From an uncultured Veillonella sp. (GTDB lineage: Bacteria > Bacillota > Negativicutes > Veillonellales > Veillonellaceae), in contig NZ_CALLVP010000065.1 of the NCBI RefSeq assembly GCF_938010505.1, positions 1-60,470 of the forward strand: 60,470 bases of DNA. Reading direction: 5' to 3'. The position numbers and the translations under genes were made by a program. Position 1 is the first letter of the stretch. Every line of letters starts with the position of its first letter. Under the pieces are notes generated by a model. That model was given only the letters and a program-made list of their open reading frames with translations, made no database searches and was not told where the DNA came from. Positions 8,223-17,046 of the stretch are shown here, in pieces.

Positions 8223-9381
8223 GTGTATCTCCTATCAGTTCGAAAATTGCTTTCTTTACACGTACTGGTTCAATACCAGACATACAATATTGATTAGGCT
8301 TAGGACAACGTCGTTTACGACACCCTAAACAATCTAATTCATCATTTACGAGCACCTTAAAGTCCCCCGTCAGAGGGCCCCATAATTTAGGATCTGTAGG
8401 ACCAAAAAGTGCTACTACAGGCTTATTTAAAGCTAAAGCAATATGCAGAGCTCCAGTATCAGCAGTAACTACTACATCGCAACTTTCAATTAAAGCCCCT
8501 AACTCTTGAAGCGTCGTTTTCCCTAACATATTCAGTATAATTTTATCAATGCCCTCATCTGTTAGCGAGTCCATCAATGGTTTGTATTGAGTAGCCTCTT
8601 TAGGGCCACCTAAGCAAACAAAATTTGCTCTATATTGAAGGGATTTAATGAGGGAGTACCATTTTTCCTGAGGCCATTCTTTCGTTGCCCAAGACGTGCC
8701 TAATACAAGCCCAACTCGTAGAGGTGTATCCACCTCCCCACGATTCAAGGAAATGTCGTTATCAATCGTTTTCCACTGTTCTTCTGCCCAGCTCTGTAAA
8801 TTTGATGACACCTGAAAATCCATATGGTACAGCTTATTAGCACTAGATTCATTTAGCGTGCAGTTCTCAACACCATCTTTAGCTAGATTAAGCGGTGTAT
8901 CTAAATGTACATGTTCAGCAACAGCCATTGTTAACAGTTGAGCTACCTCAACATAGCGCTTAATCACATGATCTGTACTAGGCTTTGTTTTATGGTTAGT
9001 AAATAACCAATTCAACTCTTTTGTACCACCAAGGCCAAGTCGAATCGGGGCGTCTGAAGCCAATAGTACCAAACCTGTTATGAGTCGCCCTTGTACATCA
9101 ATGGCTACGTCAAATCTATAAGGTTCTAATTTAGCCTTAAGCTCCCACCACATGCGCCACATTGTAGGGATATGTAGTTTTTTAGAATGTGCCTCGTATA
9201 CATCCCGTTCCCAGGGAATTATTTCATCTACATAGGGATTGCCCTGTAAAAGCTCTACCATACTAGGCGTTACAATCCAATGCAACTTAGCATCAGGATA
9301 CTGTTTCTTAATCCACCGCGCAGCAGGTGTAGCATGCAAAATATCACCTATGTAACTAAGGCGTACAAATAATATATTCAT
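8209..9381 (-). CDS. glycosyltransferase family 9 (heptosyltransferase-like)
   Basis: 390 aa. It begins MNILFVRLSYIGDILHATPAA, typical of LPS heptosyltransferases, with the basic-Gly-Asp donor loop. The C-terminal nucleotide-sugar domain carries DTGALHIALALNKPVVALFGPTDP. A Cys-rich end follows (CLGCRKRRCPKPNQYC), seen in many GT9 members. It should add an ADP-heptose-like sugar to lipid A-core on the inner face of the membrane, consistent with a diderm Negativicute. The start is the ATG at 9381 preceded by AAGGATAT; the longer frame lacks a ribosome site and crosses a terminator. The acceptor is unknown. Confidence 0.88.
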   Translation of the reverse strand: MNILFVRLSYIGDILHATPAARWIKKQYPDAKLHWIVTPSMVELLQGNPYVDEIIPWERDVYEAHSKKLHIPTMWRMWWELKAKLEPYRFDVAIDVQGRLITGLVLLASDAPIRLGLGGTKELNWLFTNHKTKPSTDHVIKRYVEVAQLLTMAVAEHVHLDTPLNLAKDGVENCTLNESSANKLYHMDFQVSSNLQSWAEEQWKTIDNDISLNRGEVDTPLRVGLVLGTSWATKEWPQEKWYSLIKSLQYRANFVCLGGPKEATQYKPLMDSLTDEGIDKIILNMLGKTTLQELGALIESCDVVVTADTGALHIALALNKPVVALFGPTDPKLWGPLTGDFKVLVNDELDCLGCRKRRCPKPNQYCMSGIEPVRVKKAIFELIGDTHGKV

Positions 9382-9412
9382 AGATATCCTTAGGGTACAT
9401 ACTATTATAGGA

Positions 9413-9452
9413 ATAAAGCCTTTATAATGAAAGAACATTATAAAGGCTTTTT
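9413..9452 (-). terminator. terminator of the glycan-modification operon
   Basis: A 15-bp stem, AAAGCCTTTATAATG with CATTATAAAGGCTTT, with T-rich flanks. It follows the stop of the 315-aa protein by a few bases and precedes the GT9 start. Confidence 0.85.
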
Positions 9453-9453
9453 C

Positions 9454-10401
9454 TTAAGATTTCTTTTTACTACCACTACTATTGGATGATTTAGAAGATG
9501 TAGTATCTTCTGTTACCTTAGTAGTTTCTTCACTACCATTCTTAATGATGTTTTTTACATCTGATAATGTCAACTCATTAAATGTAGTAGGGTGATTGTA
9601 TTTGTAAACTGGATTGAAGCCTACACCTAGTTTACCAGTGTAGACGGTCAATGCATTATTATCCTCATCAACACGAGCGATATAGATAGTTTTGTCCATA
9701 TCAACACCGATAAAGCGGAAGCGCCCTTCAGGGTTGATAACACGCCAACCACCTTCAATGCCATTAAACATGAAGACATCCCCAGTTCTCACATTATCGT
9801 AGAAGAAGTTATCCTCATCGTAGAATACGCCGATATGACCGATATCAGTAGCTTGCATGTAAACACGACGTGTATCGTAGTTAGCATCGGTACGATAAAT
9901 GCGATATGTATGTTCTTGAACTTTTACCTTCATATAAACCACATTCGTCGCTTCAGAGTACGCAGCATCTACGATTTTACTGCCCCGAGGCAAGTCTTCA
10001 AGTTTCGTATCAACTTCATGTTCTGGATCATCCGCATTAAGACGAGCCATGACAACATCTCTGGAGTCATATAAACCCATGATAGCATAGTTACGGTCTG
10101 GCATCCAGTTGAAGTAACTAATCGAACGCCCCTTCAAATCAATATTCGTAGGGGTACTTTCATTAGCCTTGTAAATTTTCAAAGAGTTTTCTGTAACAAC
10201 GGCCATGAATTGACGGTCATAGGATACATATTTAGTGCCTTCCTTCACATCAGGGAAGTTTTTAGTATCATCTTTTGATGCGCCTGCTACGTTAAACTCT
10301 GTAGTCGGCGCAAACATATATTGATCAAGGTATAGGTATACCCCACCTTGCAGAAGAATACCTACCGCAAAGGCGCTCAGTACACGCGTAAAAGGTTTCA
10401 T
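9454..10401 (-). CDS. membrane-anchored extracytoplasmic protein, possible beta-propeller
   Basis: 315 aa. One N-terminal membrane segment (about 6-28) acts as an anchor. The exported part is rich in short beta-like stretches with recurring blade-like patterns (KYVSYDRQFMAVVTEN, ISYFNWMPDRNYAIMGLYD, DIGHIGVFYDEDNFFYD), suggesting a propeller fold. This is inference, and no named family is recognised. It ends in a Ser/Lys-rich tail. ATG follows TAGGAGGACAG. It is the last gene of a tight operon (9-bp gap) after the phosphodiester glycosidase and polysaccharide deacetylase, so it likely helps or scaffolds surface glycan modification. Confidence 0.75.
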   Translation of the reverse strand: MKPFTRVLSAFAVGILLQGGVYLYLDQYMFAPTTEFNVAGASKDDTKNFPDVKEGTKYVSYDRQFMAVVTENSLKIYKANESTPTNIDLKGRSISYFNWMPDRNYAIMGLYDSRDVVMARLNADDPEHEVDTKLEDLPRGSKIVDAAYSEATNVVYMKVKVQEHTYRIYRTDANYDTRRVYMQATDIGHIGVFYDEDNFFYDNVRTGDVFMFNGIEGGWRVINPEGRFRFIGVDMDKTIYIARVDEDNNALTVYTGKLGVGFNPVYKYNHPTTFNELTLSDVKNIIKNGSEETTKVTEDTTSSKSSNSSGSKKKS

Positions 10402-10409
10402 CTGTCCTC

Positions 10410-11348
10410 CTATTTCACGATAAACGCCGTTGGGATCATGCGTTCCCCTAACAAATCAGCTGGTTTATTTACTACTTTACCGTTGAGGTACAAAGTAGAA
10501 CTAGAACCGCCATCTAAGTTTGCTGCAATGTAGCAACCTTTTTCAAAAAGAATATCTTGTACGTCACGCAAGGTAGCACCAATGGAATACCCTGGTTGGC
10601 GACCATCGATTACGAGGAATAGCACTGTACCATCTTTCTTTTGACCGATAGCAGTACGAGGACCTACACCCCAGCCACCATCACCTTCGGTAATCATCTT
10701 CTTACCATCGACGATAAGTGGTGGACCAAAGGTAATACCTTCCATGGCTTTCATATCACCTAGCTGAGTTTTATTATAATTACCAGCAATAAGGTTACCA
10801 GCTTTAGAGAAACCGACGAAGTCTACATCTTCATCAGGGCCTACATCCTTGCCGATAACGTACTCACCATCATGTAAAATAAAACCATATGGCAAACGGC
10901 CTGTACCAGTACCATTTGGATCATGGAAACCACCGCCATTAATAGCTGCTACAGCATTATTCATTTTTGCAATATTACTAGTGGTATCGCCTTTTTCTTG
11001 AATATTAGCCGCTGTACCAACTTGGATACGACGAGGGTCTGGAATTTCTAAAATATAGCCTACATAACGAGCAGACTGGATTTTTTCAAGATTTAAGCTC
11101 TTATCTTCACGAGCATTAAACTTGAATAAATCTTGACTTTTAACGACCCCAACAGTCCCCAAAATCGATTGTAATTCTTCGTCATTGAACAACCATGTAA
11201 TGTAATGAGGATGACGAGATTGTAAAATAGCACCAATAACGGCACGCTTTACATTATTAAATGGTCCAAAGAGCACCACGAAGGGTGATGTGACAACGGT
11301 AAATAAGAACACCATAATGATGAACTTTACCCAATTCTTTTTGAACAA
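10410..11348 (-). CDS. phosphodiester glycosidase (NAGPA/DUF2233) family protein
   Basis: 312 aa. A single N-terminal membrane segment (about 9-29) is followed by a NAGPA-type domain. Visible hallmarks are AAINGGGFHD, the GPRTAIGQKKDGTVLFLVIDGR segment (written in part), and NLDGGSSSTLYLNGKVVN near the end. The family hydrolyses sugar phosphodiesters such as uncovered GlcNAc-phosphate or teichoic-type linkages outside the membrane. The start codon is TTG with AAGGAG six bases upstream. It lies between the polysaccharide deacetylase and a membrane-anchored protein in one operon. The natural substrate cannot be read from sequence. Confidence 0.85.
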   Translation of the reverse strand: MFKKNWVKFIIMVFLFTVVTSPFVVLFGPFNNVKRAVIGAILQSRHPHYITWLFNDEELQSILGTVGVVKSQDLFKFNAREDKSLNLEKIQSARYVGYILEIPDPRRIQVGTAANIQEKGDTTSNIAKMNNAVAAINGGGFHDPNGTGTGRLPYGFILHDGEYVIGKDVGPDEDVDFVGFSKAGNLIAGNYNKTQLGDMKAMEGITFGPPLIVDGKKMITEGDGGWGVGPRTAIGQKKDGTVLFLVIDGRQPGYSIGATLRDVQDILFEKGCYIAANLDGGSSSTLYLNGKVVNKPADLLGERMIPTAFIVK

Positions 11349-11359
11349 TGTATTTCTCC

Positions 11360-12163
11360 TTATAAATCAGTGAAATGTTCAGTGCTAATGCGTTCTTCAA
11401 AATGCTTGATATCTACCGCATTACCTACCCAAACACGCAAAATATTATATGGATTATCACCCGTATGAGCCCAGCCAGACTTCATAGCCATGCCCATCTT
11501 GATACCAGCTTTCTTAGATGCCGAATCGGTGAATTCATTTTTATCTCCATATGGATAGCAGAACCAAGGATTATCCTTAATGCCTACTTCTTTAGCAAGT
11601 GCCTCTTGGGCCTTTGTGATATTTTCAATTTGTTTCACTTCGGACAATTGACCCATTTCTATATGTTGGAAACCATGATTGGAAATAGTGATACCATTTT
11701 TATGCATTTCACGCACTTGATCCCAAGTTAAACGCGTACCAATGTCGCCAGGATTGATAAAAACAGTTGCAGGGAATCCATATTCTTTCATGATTGGATA
11801 TACGATAGAATATGTATCTGCATAACCATCATCAAAGGTCAAAACAACTGGTTTTTCAGGCACTGCAGCACCATTTACAACATATTCATACAATTGTTCC
11901 ATCGTCAATGGATTGTAGCCGTTATCCTTGAGGAACTTCATTTGTTCTCTGAATAAATCCTCCCGAATAACTGCATCATTATCTTTGTCGTCGCCAACTT
12001 TATGATACATAAGGACAGGAATGCCCGATGGATGTACCATCTTAACTTCTTTTACAGGCGGTACTGAACTAGTAGGTTCTGTTTTTTGTGAAAGCACGCC
12101 ACAACCTGCCACAACCATTGCCAATACCAAAACTAACAGTGTTACCAACGGAATCCGTTTCAT
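11360..12163 (-). CDS. polysaccharide deacetylase lipoprotein
   Basis: 267 aa. The N-terminus has a lipobox (MVVAGCG), so the mature protein is lipid-anchored outside the cytoplasmic membrane. The NodB-type carbohydrate esterase 4 domain shows TFDDGYADTY (metal Asp pair), SNHGFQHIEM (His-x3-His style) and CYPYGDKNEFT. It removes acetyl groups from an N-acetylated glycan, probably peptidoglycan or a surface polymer. The start is ATG at 12163 with GAGGAGGACCT directly upstream; the longer frame has no such site. It is first gene of the operon with the phosphodiester glycosidase and propeller-like protein. Confidence 0.9.
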   Translation of the reverse strand: MKRIPLVTLLVLVLAMVVAGCGVLSQKTEPTSSVPPVKEVKMVHPSGIPVLMYHKVGDDKDNDAVIREDLFREQMKFLKDNGYNPLTMEQLYEYVVNGAAVPEKPVVLTFDDGYADTYSIVYPIMKEYGFPATVFINPGDIGTRLTWDQVREMHKNGITISNHGFQHIEMGQLSEVKQIENITKAQEALAKEVGIKDNPWFCYPYGDKNEFTDSASKKAGIKMGMAMKSGWAHTGDNPYNILRVWVGNAVDIKHFEERISTEHFTDL

Positions 12164-12396
12164 AGGTCCTCCTCTATCAGAACACAATTATATACAGAAT
12201 ATTATAACATTTCCATGAAGAATAGTAAAAATTCCTCCATATAGGTATCATCTGAACAATGATTTATACTCTAAAGAGATTTATCACTTACTTATACTTT
12301 ATGTTGTAATCTAGAAAAGAATGATTTAATATTTTAATTATAATGTTTCTTATTTAAACTATACGATTATTATATAAAGAATATAAAGGATTTCTT

Positions 12397-13188
12397 ATGA
12401 AAAAACGCTTAAGCCTTATACAAATGGACGTCCATGTAAACGACGTGGAATACAACTATAATCGTGTTCAAGAGTTGCTCACGCAAGCTTTAGCTGAAAG
12501 TCCAGATATTATTGTTTTACCCGAAACATGGAACACAGGATTTCATCCATCTAAGGATTTAATCAATATTTCTGACAGAAACGGAGAAAGAACAAAAGAT
12601 TTATTAAGTGCATTCTCTAAAGAGCACAATGTAAACATTGTGGGCGGCTCTGTAGCCGTAGCAAAAGAGGATTTAGTATTTAATACATCCTATGCTTACA
12701 ACCGCGAAGGCAAGCTCGTAGGGGAATATTCCAAAATGCACGGATTCAGCCCTGCTAAAGAGGATTACTACTTTGCTAGCGGTACCCATACCACCCATTT
12801 CGAATTAGATGGTATTCCTTGCAGTACTGTCATTTGCTATGACATTCGTTTCCCTGAACTCGTTAGAATGGCGGCATTGCCTGGTACTGAACTGTTATTC
12901 GTACCCGCTCAGTGGCCAACCATGCGTTTACGTCACTGGCAAGTATTAAACGAAGTACGAGCCATTGAAAATCAACTCTTCCTATGTGCCGTAAACGGCT
13001 GTGGGACAGTGGGTCGTGTTCAAAGTACTGGTCATTCTGCCATATATGACCCATGGGGCACAAACCTTCTTGAAATGGATACCGTAGAAGGCATCTCATC
13101 TGTAGATATCGACCTCAACGTAGTAGAAGATATTCGCAATAAAATTAATATCTTTAGAGATCGTAAACCAGAGCTTTACAATCTATAA
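12397..13188 (+). CDS. carbon-nitrogen hydrolase (nitrilase superfamily, omega-amidase-like)
   Basis: 263 aa. The Glu-Lys-Cys triad is visible: Glu in VLPETWNTGF, Lys in GEYSKMHGF, and Cys in VICYDIRFPE. Size and motifs fit the NIT2/YafV omega-amidase branch, which hydrolyses alpha-ketoglutaramate or alpha-ketosuccinamate to the keto acid and ammonia. Other C-N hydrolases of this branch are possible. The protein is cytoplasmic with no signal. AAAGGATTTCTT precedes ATG. It is a lone plus-strand gene diverging from the deacetylase operon and has its own terminator. Confidence 0.9.
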   Translation: MKKRLSLIQMDVHVNDVEYNYNRVQELLTQALAESPDIIVLPETWNTGFHPSKDLINISDRNGERTKDLLSAFSKEHNVNIVGGSVAVAKEDLVFNTSYAYNREGKLVGEYSKMHGFSPAKEDYYFASGTHTTHFELDGIPCSTVICYDIRFPELVRMAALPGTELLFVPAQWPTMRLRHWQVLNEVRAIENQLFLCAVNGCGTVGRVQSTGHSAIYDPWGTNLLEMDTVEGISSVDIDLNVVEDIRNKINIFRDRKPELYNL

Positions 13189-13191
13189 AAT

Positions 13192-13270
13192 AAAGGCACA
13201 TTGTTACTAAAACACCTTCTAAAATAGTCTTAATTTTGGAAAGCATTAATATGTAACAATGTGCTTTTTA
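13192..13270. terminator. terminator with long loop, bidirectional
   Basis: AAAGGCACATTGTTAC (13192-13207) pairs with GTAACAATGTGCTTTT (13252-13267), followed by T on the plus strand. The 44-base loop has weaker internal pairing. It sits between the convergent nitrilase and small hypothetical genes. Confidence 0.7.
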
Positions 13271-13294
13271 ATTATATTGTTTTAAATTCATATA

Positions 13295-13507
13295 CTAAAA
13301 CTCTATAAGCTTCCACATATCTTCTGGAACCTGTTCAAGAGGTTTATTTTTAGCTATTGCTTCTTTTAGAATGTCAATAGTATCTTGCACCTCTTGTTTA
13401 TCCTTTGTATCTGGATCATGAAGGATGACACGATTTAAAGAATCTTTACCAAATTGCTTTAAATACTCTTTTTCCACTTGATTAAGTTCACGGCGTAAGT
13501 ATTTCAT
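13295..13507 (-). CDS. small hypothetical protein, 70 aa
   Basis: A charged, helical, cytoplasmic protein (MKYLRRELNQVEKEYLKQFG, then DTIDILKEAIAKNKPLEQVPEDMWKLIEF in part). The start is ATG at 13507 because AGGAGG is ten bases upstream; a GTG three codons earlier touches the ribosome site. I do not recognise a family. It stands alone, convergent with the nitrilase gene and downstream of the spermidine synthase-like gene but on its own transcript. The strong ribosome site supports that it is real. Confidence 0.65.
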   Translation of the reverse strand: MKYLRRELNQVEKEYLKQFGKDSLNRVILHDPDTKDKQEVQDTIDILKEAIAKNKPLEQVPEDMWKLIEF

Positions 13508-13635
13508 AGCTATCACACCTCCTATATAAAAATCTAAAATATTTTATCATTCTAATCATTCCAATAGACCAACATAGTTTTTTATAACAATAATTATAAA
13601 ATGATTTAAAGATTACCTCTATAAAAAACGGCGTA

Positions 13636-15138
13636 TTAACGCCATTTTTTTGTTGCTTCTATATAGTAGTCGATAATAACTGGTCTAGTAATGCTGCTAA
13701 TTTCTACATCGTCTACCTTTTCATCACGACCAAATGTAAATAGTTTGGCCATAATATCAGGTGTAATATATCGCGTATCTACGGCAGTGATTGGTTTAAT
13801 TTGTGAAAGTTCATGTTTTGTAGCCATGTTAAAGCCCCATTCTCCAAAGGTGGGAACTTGAACATGATAGGGATATACAAAAAAACCTTCACTAGCCAAT
13901 GTTTTATTGATACTCCAGAACACCTTAGGCGCATAGTACGGACTGGTAGATTGGACTACAAGAACACCACTTTCAGAAAGAGCATTGTAACATAAGCGAT
14001 AGAAAATATTGCTATATAATTTACCAAGTGCTGCATTATTAGGATCTGGTAAATCAACGATAATCAGATCATATCGTTCTGAAGTACGCTCTAAAAATTT
14101 AAAGGCATCATCATTGATGATATGTACTCGCTCATCAGATAGTGAGCCTTGATTTAGTTCTACAATGAGCGGATTTGTTTTTGACACATCTGTCATAACC
14201 GCATCAAGGTCGACGAGCGTAATATTTACATCTCCATATTTCAAAAGCTCACGAGCGGCTAGGCCATCGCCACCACCAAGGATGAGGATGTTTTTAGGAT
14301 ATACTACCTGTGCCATAGGAATATGTACCAAGGCCTCATGGTAGCGATATTCATCCATCGACGAAAACTGTAAATTGCCATCGATAAATAAGCGAATATC
14401 ATCTTTATGACGTGTAATGATAACCTTTTGATACTGTGATTGTTGAGAAAAAACTATGGTATCTCGATACAACCCATTTTCAATGTATTTTGATATGCTT
14501 TCAGAGGTAACCAAACCTACCGTTAAACTAAGGGCAATACCTATAGTGGCAAGTTTCAAGGCACGTCTAAAATGCAAATGATGTCGATAACGAATCACCA
14601 CAATAGCTGCGGCCGTAATATTCAACAAACCACATAAAAAGGCAGAAGCCATATAACCGAGATAAGGTAATAACAGCAATGGAAACGCCACTGCCCCTAC
14701 TAAACCACCGATGTAGTCAAAAGCAAAAACAGAGGACAACGTAACTCGTACATCCTTAGTATCCAGCTCTATAACACGTGCTAACAAGGGGATTTCCATC
14801 CCCACTAAACAACCTATGATAATCACCAACAGATACATAATAATCTGATAGGACACGATGTATAGATTGCCCAAGAATATAGCAAGTGCACTAATACCAC
14901 CAACGACACCCACGGCTAATTCAATACCGATAAACCAGTCATACAAATGGGTTTTAATATATTTACTAAGATAGGAACCAAGCCCCATAGCGGCCATATA
15001 TAGGCCAATAGTAATGGAGTATTGCCACACCGTATCGCCCGATATATAAGAGCTAATAGCGCCTATGATGAGCTCATAGCACAGTGAACAGCCCGATATA
15101 ATAAAGGCCGTCAACAATAATAATCGGTGTGATTTCAT
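13636..15138 (-). CDS. membrane-embedded spermidine synthase-like protein
   Basis: 500 aa. The N-terminal half has about seven hydrophobic segments (from LLLLTAFIISGC to about residue 210). The C-terminal half is a polyamine aminopropyltransferase-type Rossmann domain with the S-adenosyl cofactor loop LILGGGDGLAARELL, VDLDAVM, NDDAFKFL and IIVDLPDPN. This fused architecture is known from multi-pass SpeE-like proteins whose substrate is not settled, so spermidine formation is not certain. The start at 15138 overlaps the stop of the DUF350 gene (TGATG). The longer frame to 15171 lies inside DUF350. It is the third gene of the DUF4178-DUF350-speE-like operon. Confidence 0.88.
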   Translation of the reverse strand: MKSHRLLLLTAFIISGCSLCYELIIGAISSYISGDTVWQYSITIGLYMAAMGLGSYLSKYIKTHLYDWFIGIELAVGVVGGISALAIFLGNLYIVSYQIIMYLLVIIIGCLVGMEIPLLARVIELDTKDVRVTLSSVFAFDYIGGLVGAVAFPLLLLPYLGYMASAFLCGLLNITAAAIVVIRYRHHLHFRRALKLATIGIALSLTVGLVTSESISKYIENGLYRDTIVFSQQSQYQKVIITRHKDDIRLFIDGNLQFSSMDEYRYHEALVHIPMAQVVYPKNILILGGGDGLAARELLKYGDVNITLVDLDAVMTDVSKTNPLIVELNQGSLSDERVHIINDDAFKFLERTSERYDLIIVDLPDPNNAALGKLYSNIFYRLCYNALSESGVLVVQSTSPYYAPKVFWSINKTLASEGFFVYPYHVQVPTFGEWGFNMATKHELSQIKPITAVDTRYITPDIMAKLFTFGRDEKVDDVEISSITRPVIIDYYIEATKKWR

Positions 15139-15569
15139 CAGTGGATAGCTCCGGCAATTATGAGGGCACAACCCACAAAGATACCAAAGATCATAATGCC
15201 TGCCGCCGTATTCCCACGCATAATCTCTTCGGCTAAGGAATATTTACGGTGAAACGCATTAACCAAGAAAAATCCTACTAAGAATATAGCTATGCCAATA
15301 ACAGAATACAAAAGGCTAGACACCAAGCCCTGTAAAAGATATTCCTCCACCGCTTGCGCTGATGGTGATTGAATAGCAGCGCGAACGATTTCGCCGATAC
15401 CAATAAAGGATCCCGCACAAAGCCAAGCTACGGCACGATTGCCGCGCTTAATTTCAGTAGGGAAATCACCGGGAATAAAGACATCAATAATCCAATTACC
15501 AATAATCATCAGTATGATACCGATAAGGGAAAAGACAACCACATTTATAATATCTACGATATAAGGCAT
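15138..15569 (-). CDS. DUF350 family membrane protein
   Basis: 143 aa with four hydrophobic segments arranged as two similar halves (IINVVVFSLIGIILMIIGN..., then LVSSLLYSVIGIAIFLVGFF). The halves carry the repeated KRGNRAVAWLCAG / MRGNTAAGIMIFG motif typical of DUF350. The function of the family is unknown; it is often encoded with DUF4178 and SpeE-like proteins or with PspA-like proteins. GGAGGGTATT precedes ATG. Its stop overlaps the start of the SpeE-like gene. A relic of its C-terminus survives in the chimeric gene at 17046-17687. Confidence 0.88.
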   Translation of the reverse strand: MPYIVDIINVVVFSLIGIILMIIGNWIIDVFIPGDFPTEIKRGNRAVAWLCAGSFIGIGEIVRAAIQSPSAQAVEEYLLQGLVSSLLYSVIGIAIFLVGFFLVNAFHRKYSLAEEIMRGNTAAGIMIFGIFVGCALIIAGAIH

Positions 15570-15638
15570 AATACCCTCCTACTATGTTTTAATAGCTTTT
15601 TTTAAACTGAAAATAATCGTGATTTACCTTAACAAATA

Positions 15639-16889
15639 TTATTTGCCGGAGCTCGTACCCCCGCTATAACCGCCGCGACTGCCAGAACTACCATTACGAA
15701 TACTGGTTGCATAAGATTCATATGGTGAATAACTATAATTATTCGCCTTAGATAAACGTGCTGCATCTGTAGTACCCGCACCATGACCCGTCGAATAGTC
15801 AGACTTATATGGATTCTTCGTTGGATCATAATCGGTATATGTGGATGAGGACTTATATTTTGTTTCATCTTGTCCATATCCGTTATACCAATACGAATTG
15901 CGATAGAACCAATAAGAGCGTGCACTTGAACGATAACCGCCATCATTATTATGATTGTACGCAGCTTCTCTACTTTCAATACGAACTAAAACTGTATTAT
16001 CCGTAGAGATATAGACCGTAATATATTCATATTTAGTCAATAATGTTACTGTTTCCGTAGGAACCTTTTGCATCCCCTGTTGTTCTGATTGATATTTTGA
16101 AGCAACTGATATGTTATCATCTGTAATGTCTGTAAAAGCCGTGTTACCGTCTTGTGTAACTCGTTCAACCTCACCATCCAAGCCTTTAATGATATCTTGA
16201 GTCGTTTCATCAAGATTTAAAGATGATTGATAAATATCTGATTTCAGATTATTTGTGCCCGTAATGGATGTTACATATGTATATCGAGACGGATTGTCCT
16301 TAATATATTCAGATGCTGTATAAGGATGATTGAAAAAAGCACGTACATTATGCCACATGTGTATATCTAAATCAGGCGTATAAGCAAGAAAAATCACAAT
16401 CATCCAAAAAGCAGGATAAAACCACTTTTTATAACGTTGTTGTTTCATGCGTTTCTGAATAACTTCACTAAACTCGGGATCAGTGTCTAAAGTCACATAG
16501 TCCTTGCTAATATAAAAGCCTTGCGAATACTCTGTTTCGTCATCCCACACTTCTATTGAAAATGTACTCGCTCCACTTTCAGTTTCATACTCTTCATAAT
16601 CCGCCGAGTCACTTGTATCTACGTCTACATCACCCCAAACACCTCTAACTCGTTCACGTCCACTATCCACGAGCTTCATACCATCCGTGCTCATCCTACC
16701 ACAAGGCTTTGTAAACTGATATTCGTTGCGGATTTCATCCCAGCTTAGCCAATATTCATCTTCACCAACATGTTTTAAAAGTTTATACTCAAACCATGTA
16801 TCGCCATAGTCATCTTCGTATTTTATCTTCCCCAGAATGGTGTATAAATCGTTCCTGATACGCAACGTATCACCATAATTAAACTCCAT
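15639..16889 (-). CDS. DUF4178 domain membrane protein, full-length copy
   Basis: 416 aa. The first ~150 residues form the DUF4178-type domain (MEFNYGDTLRIRNDLYTILG, then WLSWDEIRNEYQF and GVWGDVDVDTSD). One membrane segment follows (about 160-180), then a long exported or cytosolic region ending in a Tyr/Ser/Gly-rich disordered tail. Function is unknown. GAGGTCTATTT precedes ATG. A promoter with TTGGCA-17-TACAAT lies about 80 bp upstream. It heads the operon with DUF350 and the SpeE-like protein. A shortened paralogue lies directly upstream at 17046-17687. Confidence 0.82.
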   Translation of the reverse strand: MEFNYGDTLRIRNDLYTILGKIKYEDDYGDTWFEYKLLKHVGEDEYWLSWDEIRNEYQFTKPCGRMSTDGMKLVDSGRERVRGVWGDVDVDTSDSADYEEYETESGASTFSIEVWDDETEYSQGFYISKDYVTLDTDPEFSEVIQKRMKQQRYKKWFYPAFWMIVIFLAYTPDLDIHMWHNVRAFFNHPYTASEYIKDNPSRYTYVTSITGTNNLKSDIYQSSLNLDETTQDIIKGLDGEVERVTQDGNTAFTDITDDNISVASKYQSEQQGMQKVPTETVTLLTKYEYITVYISTDNTVLVRIESREAAYNHNNDGGYRSSARSYWFYRNSYWYNGYGQDETKYKSSSTYTDYDPTKNPYKSDYSTGHGAGTTDAARLSKANNYSYSPYESYATSIRNGSSGSRGGYSGGTSSGK

Positions 16890-16958
16890 AAATAGACCTC
16901 ATAAAACACCTATACAAACGAAAATCATTAATTCAAAATCTAATTATTACAACATACC

Positions 16959-16995
16959 TTACTATGATTGTACACGGATTGTGAAAGCCTGCCAA
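16959..16995 (-). promoter_or_regulatory. duplicated promoter, copy 2 (full-length DUF4178 operon)
   Basis: Minus strand: -35 TTGGCA (16990-16995), 17-bp spacer, -10 TACAAT (16967-16972). The 37-bp block is 36/37 identical to 17736-17772. Sequence beyond the block diverges, so the promoter itself has been conserved. Confidence 0.75.
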
Positions 16996-17046
16996 ACAAC
17001 CAGATAAAAGAAAAGCTGTCAGCAATAATAATTGTTGTGATTACAT
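16996..17046 (-). pseudogene. fossil N-terminus of a second SpeE-like gene
   Basis: Translation from the ATG at 17046 gives M-stop-SQQLLLLTAFLLSGCLAG, against MKSHRLLLLTAFIISGCSL in the intact gene. Lys2 has become a TAA stop. Bases aligned with 15106-15149 match at about 36 of 44 positions. The start overlaps the preceding stop as TGATG, exactly as in the intact copy. Only about 17 codons remain before the duplicated promoter block. Confidence 0.8.
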
